NCBI GenBank assembly: GCA_002432195.1
Contig: DJGG01000034.1
Location: 1-7,435, forward strand
Direction: 5' to 3'
Origin: Desulfobacteraceae bacterium UBA5852
GTDB taxonomy: Bacteria > Desulfobacterota > Desulfobacteria > Desulfobacterales > UBA5852
Length of the DNA: 7,435 nucleotides
The first letter of the stretch is position 1, and the number at the start of each line of letters is the position of its first letter. The notes under the pieces were generated by a model. The model made no database searches. It worked only from the letters and a program-made list of their open reading frames with translations, and was not told where the DNA came from. Position numbers and translations under genes: made by a program. Positions 1 to 4,295 of the stretch are shown piece by piece.

Positions 1-95
1 GCCCTCCCCACGGGTGGCCGCAGCCGAACGATCGGCGGGGGTCCTGGTGCGGCGCAGCGTCCCGCCCGCCGCCGGAAAGACGGTAATTTACGAAA

Positions 96-117
96 GGGTG
101 CAGGTGACCCTGCACCC
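96..117. terminator. Hairpin, possible terminator of an upstream gene
   Basis: This is a perfect 9-bp stem, GGGTGCAGG (96-104) with CCTGCACCC (109-117), and a TGAC loop. Only TTCT follows, so the U-tract is poor and intrinsic termination is uncertain. The right arm lies in an 11-base sequence, CCCTGCACCCT (108-118), repeated exactly at 205-215. The left arm could therefore pair with either copy. Confidence 0.3.
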
Positions 118-343
118 TTCTCCGATATGCTGGCTTCGGCTTTTCCAGCGCTCTTCCATTGTGTACCCCTGCGTGTCCGTTTCGCACCTCCGAGCGATCC
201 GACGCCCTGCACCCTGCCCCCTTTTTTCCCTTCCCATGGGACGCCCCCTGATCATCGGGCTTGGCGGCCGCCCCCGGCGAATGCGCGCGTCCGGCGCCGG
301 CCGGGTAGGGGATCCTGAAGCGGTAAATGGGTTCCCTCCTCGG

Positions 344-355
344 CCGGTATACCGG
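344..355. promoter_or_regulatory. 12-bp perfect palindrome, possible operator
   Basis: CCGGTATACCGG is a perfect 12-bp palindrome in a gene-free stretch about 210 bp upstream of the lipoprotein start. Its size suits a dimeric regulator site. GC-rich DNA gives such palindromes by chance, and no second copy is seen in the window. Confidence 0.15.
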
Positions 356-564
356 GTCCCCCCCATTCAGCAGCCGTCGCCGCGGACCTAGCATGCGGAA
401 GCGTCGGGCCTTCGACCCGCCGGCCGCGCCACCCGACCAGGGGTGACGGCGGCGGAAAGAAGGCCCGCCAAACGCCTCCGGGTGCGCCTGGAGGATCCGG
501 AAGCCGCGCCCGTGCCCGATGGGGCCGGCCCTCCGGTATTCATGACAGGAAAAGGAGGATCGCG

Positions 565-1014
565 ATGAAAAGGCCAAGAAGATGGTTGCCCATGCTGGTG
601 TTGGGGTCCGTCATGCTGGTGGCTGCGGGATGCGGCGATTCGAACACCACCACCTCGGAGGTCACCGGCGAGGACGTGAGGAAGGAAGCCGCTGAGGCCG
701 TGGAGGCCACGGCCCAGTATACCCGACAGGAGATGGCGACCTTCACGGCGCAAGTGGAGGACAAGCTGCAGACGGCCGATCGGAAGATGGACGAGCTCCA
801 GGCCAAGGCCCGGGAACTCCAGGGCGAGGCCCGCCAGTCCATCGACCAGGAAATCCAGGAGCTGAAGGTCAAGCGCGACAAGGCCTCCAGTCAGCTGGCG
901 GAACTGAAATCCGCGAGTGCCAACGCCTGGGACGACATGAAGGCGGGGATGCAGGCCGCCTTGAACGACCTGGACCGCTCCCTGGAGGAGGCCACGGCCA
1001 AGTTCCGTTCATAA
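565..1014 (+). CDS. Small coiled-coil lipoprotein (Sll1863-like C-terminus)
   Basis: A 149-residue predicted lipoprotein. The N-terminus is a lipoprotein signal: basic MKRPRR, a hydrophobic stretch (about 8-21) and a lipobox-like VAAGC with Cys23 as the lipidated residue. Gly at +2 argues for outer-membrane rather than inner-membrane retention. Residues about 38-120 are rich in Glu, Lys, Gln and Ala with heptad-like spacing and should form a long helix or coiled coil. The last ~30 residues, with W, D, K, G and a closing AxxKF, resemble the C-terminal motif of bacterial proteins annotated as Sll1863-family stress-response proteins; this is from memory and should be treated as a hint. The start is supported by AAAGGAGG (551-558) six bases before ATG. 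The gene looks monocistronic. Role unknown; an envelope spacer or stress role is a guess. Confidence 0.8.
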   Translation: MKRPRRWLPMLVLGSVMLVAAGCGDSNTTTSEVTGEDVRKEAAEAVEATAQYTRQEMATFTAQVEDKLQTADRKMDELQAKARELQGEARQSIDQEIQELKVKRDKASSQLAELKSASANAWDDMKAGMQAALNDLDRSLEEATAKFRS

Positions 1015-1025
1015 CCCTCGAGCCG

Positions 1026-1046
1026 CTCCCGGCGGATCGCCGGGAG
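1026..1046 (+). terminator. Terminator-like hairpin after the lipoprotein gene
   Basis: A perfect 9-bp stem, CTCCCGGCG (1026-1034) with CGCCGGGAG (1038-1046) and a 3-base loop, begins 11 bases after the TAA of the lipoprotein gene. Position and stability suit a transcript end. No T-run follows (TCCGGAAAAG), so it may act as an mRNA 3' stabiliser or need Rho instead of being a full intrinsic terminator. Confidence 0.45.
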
Positions 1047-1055
1047 TCCGGAAAA

Positions 1056-1192
1056 GATAGGTGGCAGGGGGTAGGGGACAGGGGCAGGATGGGGTAATGC
1101 GATGCGCGCTTGAACGTGGCGCTTGTACGTTGACGCGCCTCCGGGCGTCCGATCCCGGAGGTCCTGCCTCCTGACACCTGCCCCCTTCTATC
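1056..1192. repeat. Structured intergenic element with imperfect inverted ends
   Basis: The element starts with GATAG (1056-1060) followed by a G-rich arm (about 1061-1087). It ends with the complementary C-rich arm (about 1168-1187) and CTATC (1188-1192). Read inward, both ends follow the pattern GATAG, a few bases, GGGGG, Y, AGG, so they form an imperfect terminal inverted repeat of roughly 20 bases. Inside are a perfect hairpin, CCTCCGGG (1138-1145) with CCCGGAGG (1154-1161), and a weaker one built on AACGT/ACGTT with flanking GCGC/GCGC near 1105-1138. There is no coding capacity. The shape suits a REP/BIME or MITE-like element. Copy number in the genome decides this and cannot be seen here. 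Confidence 0.4.
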
Positions 1193-1210
1193 GATCCCGC
1201 CCCCGGCACC

Positions 1211-1279
1211 CTTCAAGGTTTATCAGATTAACCCATTTAAATAATTGACAAATAAAATCCGATTGACCATAAGGAATTC
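1211..1279 (+). promoter_or_regulatory. AT-rich promoter region of the STAS-like gene
   Basis: This is the most AT-rich stretch in the window, set sharply between GC-rich DNA and an ATG. TAAAAT (1253-1258) matches a -10 box at 5 of 6 positions. TTAACC (1228-1233) is a weak -35 with a 19-bp spacer. A perfect TTGACA (1245-1250) is also present, but 17 bp downstream of it lies the ribosome-binding region, so it is unlikely to be used this way. AAGGA (1271-1275) is the Shine-Dalgarno. The assignment as promoter region is reasonable; the exact boxes are uncertain. Confidence 0.4.
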
Positions 1280-1690
1280 ATGCTCCTCATAACCCTCGAA
1301 GACCGGATCCTTTACTTCAACCCCGGCCGCCGCCTGGACCCCTTCAAGCTGAACAAGTTTTTCCAGGCCGTCGATCATCACCCCGGGGTTGCCGCGGGGC
1401 GCCTCAACCGCTTCGCGGACTTCAGCATCCTTGAGCGCGTCGACGTGGACGCCTCCATCGTGCGGTACTTCACCAAAATCCGCAGCGCGGCGGCCGCCAC
1501 CCAGCGTCCCTCGAAAGCCGTCCTCTTCTCCAACCAACCCCTCGGCCTGGAATTGGCCTGGATGCTCGAAACGCATTTGCTGTCCGATCACATCCAGTGC
1601 CGGGCCATGCACAACTTCGACGAGGCCCTGGAGTGGCTCCATGCCGGCGACCTCAAGGCAAGCATCCTGAACCTGAGGCATTACCCCTGA
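1280..1690 (+). CDS. SpoIIAA/STAS-like domain protein
   Basis: A 136-residue soluble protein with no signal peptide or membrane segment. It resembles the small SpoIIAA-like (STAS/SEC14-type) proteins. An N-terminal beta-rich part (LLITLEDRILYFNPG) is followed by a middle stretch with RFADFS. An alternating hydrophobic strand (KAVLFSN, about 79-85) precedes a helix. The C-terminal DEALEWL (about 114-120) is typical of this fold's last helix, where many members read D-E-A-x-x-W-L. No catalytic residue can be named. Related proteins are usually of unknown function, and STAS domains generally act in protein-protein control or lipid/nucleotide binding. The start is chosen from AAGGA 4 bases upstream and the AT-rich leader. 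It ends 2 bp from the convergent SRAP gene. Family assignment is moderate; function is not known. Confidence 0.7.
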   Translation: MLLITLEDRILYFNPGRRLDPFKLNKFFQAVDHHPGVAAGRLNRFADFSILERVDVDASIVRYFTKIRSAAAATQRPSKAVLFSNQPLGLELAWMLETHLLSDHIQCRAMHNFDEALEWLHAGDLKASILNLRHYP

Positions 1691-1692
1691 CG

Positions 1693-2358
1693 TCACGATG
1701 ATCCAATCAGTTCCGCCGAGTTGTTCCTCGTGGAGTTGACCGCCGGGGAAACCGGCCGGGCCTTGAACTCCGTGTGCACCATCCCTGCCAGAAGCGCTTC
1801 CAGGTCGATCTCCTGCCGCTCCGGGTCCAGCCAGTCCCCGAAAGCCTGCGGTTTCAGGATCACCGGCATCCGGTGATGGATCTCCCGGAGGGCCGGGCTG
1901 CTGGCCGTGGTCAGGATGGTGCAGGAGACCAGGGGAGCGGTCGCGCCCTTGGGGTCCCAGATTTCCCAGAGGCCGGCGAAGGCAAAAGGGGTTTCGTCCG
2001 GCAGGGTGATGAGCATGGGCTGCTTGGGGCTCTTTTCACCTTTCCACTCGTAAAACCCATCGGCCGGGATCAGGCAGCGCCGCTTCCTGAAGGCCGCGCG
2101 GAAAGCGGGCTTGGCACTCACGGTCTCCACCCGGGCGTTGATCATCCGGCTGCCGATGGAGGCCTCCCGGGCCCAGAAAGGCACCAGTCCCCAGTGGAGG
2201 CGCCGCAGGACGTTCTCCCGGCCCTCCCGCAGGATGGCCAGCACCGTCTGGGTGGGGGCCACATTGTAGTTGGGGGACGCCTCGGCCTCCACCCGGTCGA
2301 TGGGGAAGTAGAGCTGCAAGGCATCCAGGTTGCTGAAACCCACGAATCGTCCGCACAT
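1693..2358 (-). CDS. yedK: SRAP family abasic-site-binding protein (YedK/HMCES)
   Basis: A 221-residue SRAP-domain protein. The family recognises abasic sites in single-stranded DNA and links to them covalently through the N-terminal cysteine as a thiazolidine, shielding them during replication. The diagnostic residues are all present: MCGRF with Cys2 exposed after Met removal, NYNVAPTQ (30-37), HWGLVPFW (55-62), INAR with Asn74 and Arg76, GFYEW with the catalytic Glu104 (101-105), and IHHRMPVIL with the conserved His (161 or 162). It ends in the usual VNSTRN-type tail. Length matches bacterial YedK proteins, so it looks complete and functional. The start is fixed by AGGAGG (complement of 2365-2370) six bases upstream and by the need for Cys at position 2. 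It is transcribed divergently from the DUF1232 gene and converges on the STAS-like gene. No LexA box could be identified. Confidence 0.96.
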   Translation of the reverse strand: MCGRFVGFSNLDALQLYFPIDRVEAEASPNYNVAPTQTVLAILREGRENVLRRLHWGLVPFWAREASIGSRMINARVETVSAKPAFRAAFRKRRCLIPADGFYEWKGEKSPKQPMLITLPDETPFAFAGLWEIWDPKGATAPLVSCTILTTASSPALREIHHRMPVILKPQAFGDWLDPERQEIDLEALLAGMVHTEFKARPVSPAVNSTRNNSAELIGSS

Positions 2359-2520
2359 GGCAGTCCTCCTGTCGAAACCATCTAATCATCAAGGTCTCTC
2401 AATACCCGATCCATATTGCTCTGCATCGCGGCATGCGGTACGGTCCCGTCCGGTGTCCGATCGCCAGGGGGTTTTCAGCGGACAAGCCGACGATAGCGTT
2501 GCCCTCCAAAGGAATCCGCC
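2359..2520. promoter_or_regulatory. Divergent intergenic region
   Basis: These 162 bp separate the divergent SRAP and DUF1232 genes and must hold both promoters. The left part (2371-2420) is moderately AT-rich. On the minus strand it contains TTGAGA, a near -35, but no well-spaced -10 that I would defend. Shine-Dalgarno sequences sit at both ends: AGGAGG on the minus strand (2365-2370) and AAAGGA on the plus strand (2508-2513). Confidence 0.4.
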
Positions 2521-2937
2521 GTGATCGCCAGACTGAAAGCTTATGCCAGGACGCTGAAGCGCGAAGCCTACGTGGTGTATCTTGCCGCGCGTGACCCGCG
2601 TGTTCCCTGGTACGCCAAGGCCTTCATCGGTCTCGTGCTGGCCCATACCTTCAGCCCCATCGACCTGATCCCCGATTTTATTCCCGTTCTGGGCTATCTC
2701 GACGATCTCGTCATCACCCCGCTGGGAATCATGCTGGCCCTTAAGATGATTCCGCCGGAAGTGCTTGGCGAGGTTCGGCAGAAAGCCGAAGAGATCATGC
2801 GTCAAGGCAAGCCGACCAGCCGGGCCGGAGCTGTCCTGATCGTCTGCATCTGGCTGTCCATCCTCATCGCGGCCGCCTGGTATTTCATGGGACCAGGGCT
2901 CGGAGAAAATGGGGAACTGGTAAAAAGCATTCAATAA
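2521..2937 (+). CDS. DUF1232 (YkvA-like) membrane protein
   Basis: A 138-residue protein with a DUF1232 domain at about 28-65. The hallmarks are VPWYAKAF, then the core SPIDLIPDFIPVLGYLDD (45-62), which has the family's characteristic spacing of Pro, Asp and Gly residues. The core is followed by a hydrophobic stretch and an amphipathic helix (80-96). Residues about 102-123 form one clear transmembrane helix, giving a basic N-terminal part plus a C-terminal anchor and a short tail. The biochemical role of the family is unknown. The start is GTG at 2521, preceded by AAAGGA (2508-2513) at a 7-base spacing; no upstream in-frame ATG has comparable support. It appears monocistronic, with its own spacer before the transporter operon. 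Confidence 0.9.
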   Translation: MIARLKAYARTLKREAYVVYLAARDPRVPWYAKAFIGLVLAHTFSPIDLIPDFIPVLGYLDDLVITPLGIMLALKMIPPEVLGEVRQKAEEIMRQGKPTSRAGAVLIVCIWLSILIAAAWYFMGPGLGENGELVKSIQ

Positions 2938-2978
2938 GGTACTCGCGTGCGCGTCCGCGATGTCCCCAAGGCCTCCCT

Positions 2979-3023
2979 GGGGCGGCCGGCGGGTGAGGGT
3001 TTGGGCTTGACCCTGGCCGTCCC
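2979..3023 (+). other. Long bulged hairpin downstream of the DUF1232 gene
   Basis: GGGGCGGCC (2979-2987) pairs with GGCCGTCCC (3015-3023) over nine pairs, one of them G-U. It stacks on AGGGT/ACCCT (2996-3000 with 3010-3014), leaving an 8-base bulge on the left side only. It starts about 40 bases after the DUF1232 stop and ends in CCCAAAT with no T-run. It may protect or end the DUF1232 mRNA, or be the first domain of the transporter leader. TTGACC (3007-3012) inside it could be a -35 box, though no good -10 is correctly spaced. Confidence 0.35.
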
Positions 3024-3041
3024 AAATAGCGATTGTATTTG

Positions 3042-3223
3042 CAAGGGGAAAGTTTTATGGGAGTAAGGGCGGTCAACCTGGCCGCCCAGCCTCCTCCCGC
3101 GGAGGGACTCATGCGTGATTGGCCGCATCACACGAGGCCCTGTGCAACGAGGACCCTGGGGTCCACCAGGGCCTCCGGGCAACACAACGGCAACTTAGAA
3201 CGACCGCGCTCCCCGGCGCGGTC
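3042..3223 (+). ncRNA. Structured 5' leader of the ABC operon, candidate riboswitch or attenuator
   Basis: Four hairpins in order precede the operon. A: GGGCGGTC (3067-3074) with GGCCGCCC (3080-3087). B: CCTCC/GGAGG (3093-3097 with 3101-3105). C: GTGAT/ATCAC (3115-3119 with 3127-3131), or alternatively ATGCG/CGCAT (3111-3115 with 3124-3128). D: a perfect 9-bp outer stem, GAGGCCCTG (3134-3142) with CAGGGCCTC (3167-3175), enclosing GGACC/GGTCC (3151-3155 with 3160-3164). An unpaired A-rich linker follows (3176-3201), then the intrinsic terminator. Density of structure and position suggest cis-regulation by ligand or by attenuation. I compared it by eye with TPP, cobalamin, SAM, SAH, glycine, lysine, fluoride, c-di-GMP, ZTP and guanidine classes and found no convincing match. 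The exact RNA start is unknown. Confidence 0.5.
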
Positions 3224-3228
3224 TTTTT
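3202..3228 (+). terminator. Intrinsic terminator just upstream of the ABC operon
   Basis: A perfect 8-bp GC-rich stem, GACCGCGC (3202-3209) with GCGCGGTC (3216-3223) and a 6-base loop, is followed directly by TTTTTGTT. This is a textbook Rho-independent terminator. It ends about 31 bases before the start codon of the binding-protein gene and just before its Shine-Dalgarno AAAGGAGG (3246-3253), so there is no space for a separate promoter. It most likely acts conditionally as an attenuator. Its 5' arm can alternatively pair with GCGGTC (3069-3074) in leader hairpin A. Confidence 0.85.
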
Positions 3229-3259
3229 GTTGGCCAACCCTGGATAAAGGAGGCGTCCC

Positions 3260-4276
3260 ATGCGCAGAAGATGGCAGTTGACGGGTTTGATGATCGCTCT
3301 GGCCGTGGTGGTGCTCCCGGCGGCCGCCCTGGCGGCCGGGGAAAGCCTGAACGCCTACTCCATCTGGCCGGAGAACTGGGCCCGCCCCATGTTCGAGGAG
3401 TTCGAGAAGGCCACCGGCATCCATGTCAATTTCGTGCGCTTCTCCTCCGGGGAGGCCCTGGTGCGGGTGGTGGCCGAAAAGAACAACCCCCAGGTGGATG
3501 TGCTCTTCGGCGGCCCCGTGGAAACCCACAGCGCGGGCATCCCGGAGGGCGTGTTCGCGCCCTACAAGCCGCCCACCTACGATGTGCTGGAAGCCCGTTT
3601 CAAGGACCCCCAGGGGTATTGGGTGGGCATTGCCGACGACCCCCTGGTCTTCATGACCAACCGGAAATTCCTGGCCGAAAACAAGCTCCAGGCCCCGGCC
3701 TCCTGGGAGGATCTGCTCCACCCGGCCTACAAGGGGATGCTCCAGATGGCCGATGCGCGCACCTCGGGCACGGCCGTGACCCGCATCTTCTCCATCCTGG
3801 AGGTCTACGGCCGCGACGAGGCCAAGGCCTTCGACTACATGCGGAAATTGCGCGGCAACGTGCAGGTCTACACCAAGAGCGGCGGCGGTGGGACGATCCC
3901 GGTGGGCTTGGGGCAGGCCGGCGGGGGCATCTTCTTCATCGTCGACGCCCTCAAGACCCAGCAGGAAGGCTATGACGTGGTGGTCTCCTTCCCCAAGGAG
4001 GGCATCGGCACCTCCACCGAGGCCATCGCCCTGATCAAGGGCGCCAAGAACCCCGCGGCGGCCAAGAAACTCATCGACTGGGCGGCCAGCCCGGCCATGC
4101 AGAACTTATTCGCCACGTACAAGATCAATTTCGTTCCCTGCCACCCGGATGTCGCCGTGGAGCCGAGCCTGGCGCAGGTGCTCAAAGGGGCCGATATCTT
4201 CCCCATCGACAGCGCCTGGGCGGGGGAGAACCGCAAGCGCATCGTGGAGATGTGGGTGGACAAGGTTCTTCCATGA
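3260..4276 (+). CDS. Periplasmic ABC substrate-binding protein (COG1840/FbpA-AfuA type)
   Basis: A 338-residue periplasmic binding protein. A Sec signal peptide (RRRW, hydrophobic 7-24) has a likely cut after ALA at residue 25. The mature part begins with strand LNAYSIW and a FEEFEKATGIHVNF helix-strand. It continues with a DVLFGG strand (80-85), DDPLVFMTN (126-134), P-x-SWEDLLHPAYKG (146-159), DARTSGTA (165-172) and YTKSGGGG (204-211), in the order usual for Fe(III)/sugar-phosphate/aminoethylphosphonate-type binders. Classical iron binders carry two adjacent ligand tyrosines after the GxxAxGL segment; here that place reads GIFFIVDAL (223-231) without tyrosines. The Ser/Gly-rich loops would suit an anionic, possibly phosphorylated ligand (inference). 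It is the first gene of a four-gene operon, starting after AAAGGAGG with a 6-base spacing, directly downstream of the attenuator-like leader. Confidence 0.93.
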   Translation: MRRRWQLTGLMIALAVVVLPAAALAAGESLNAYSIWPENWARPMFEEFEKATGIHVNFVRFSSGEALVRVVAEKNNPQVDVLFGGPVETHSAGIPEGVFAPYKPPTYDVLEARFKDPQGYWVGIADDPLVFMTNRKFLAENKLQAPASWEDLLHPAYKGMLQMADARTSGTAVTRIFSILEVYGRDEAKAFDYMRKLRGNVQVYTKSGGGGTIPVGLGQAGGGIFFIVDALKTQQEGYDVVVSFPKEGIGTSTEAIALIKGAKNPAAAKKLIDWAASPAMQNLFATYKINFVPCHPDVAVEPSLAQVLKGADIFPIDSAWAGENRKRIVEMWVDKVLP

Positions 4277-4295
4277 CCGCCACAGGCCAGCGAAA

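Larger units (their letters stand above)
1..564. other. Gene-free left flank
   Basis: I see no supportable gene here. Several frames stay open because the DNA is GC-rich, but the translations are rich in Pro, Arg and Ser, lack recognisable domains and have no Shine-Dalgarno before their ATGs. The first ~80 bases could be the tail of a gene lying to the left; one frame ends at a TAA around 82-84, just before the hairpin at 96-117. The stretch also holds a T6 run (222-227), a 12-bp palindrome (344-355) and a 10-bp palindrome GGGCCGGCCC (522-531). The promoter of the lipoprotein gene at 565 should lie in the right part, but I cannot pick out a convincing -35/-10 pair. Confidence 0.5.

Noticed and set aside
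14..391. 125-codon plus-strand frame in the left flank, and the 92-codon minus-strand frame across it
   Set aside because: There is no Shine-Dalgarno, composition is Pro/Arg/Ser-rich in each frame, and both read through a hairpin.
1688..1695. TGACGTCA palindrome at the gene junction
   Set aside because: It is a by-product of two convergent TGA stop codons around a CG gap, not evidence of an operator.
1774..2385. 203-codon plus-strand frame opposite SRAP, and the 157-codon minus-strand frame opposite the STAS-like gene (1223-1696)
   Set aside because: Both are antisense shadows of genes with recognisable motifs or better start signals, and their translations show no domain.
3014..3030. Possible sigma-54 promoter (TGGCC with a downstream GC)
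   Set aside because: The -24 GG and -12 GC elements are not at the required spacing.
3131..3195. Resemblance to an S-adenosylhomocysteine riboswitch (CGAGG, TGCAACG, CCAGG and AACGGC in order)
   Set aside because: The key pseudoknot partners of that class, GCGCU and GGCGCUC, are missing, and the downstream genes are not part of the methylation cycle. The order of short matches is likely coincidental, but a covariance-model scan would settle it.
4149..4295. N-terminal extension of the permease overlapping the binding-protein gene
   Set aside because: It is the out-of-frame shadow of the binding-protein C-terminus. The permease's first membrane segment follows the ATG at 4296 at a normal distance.
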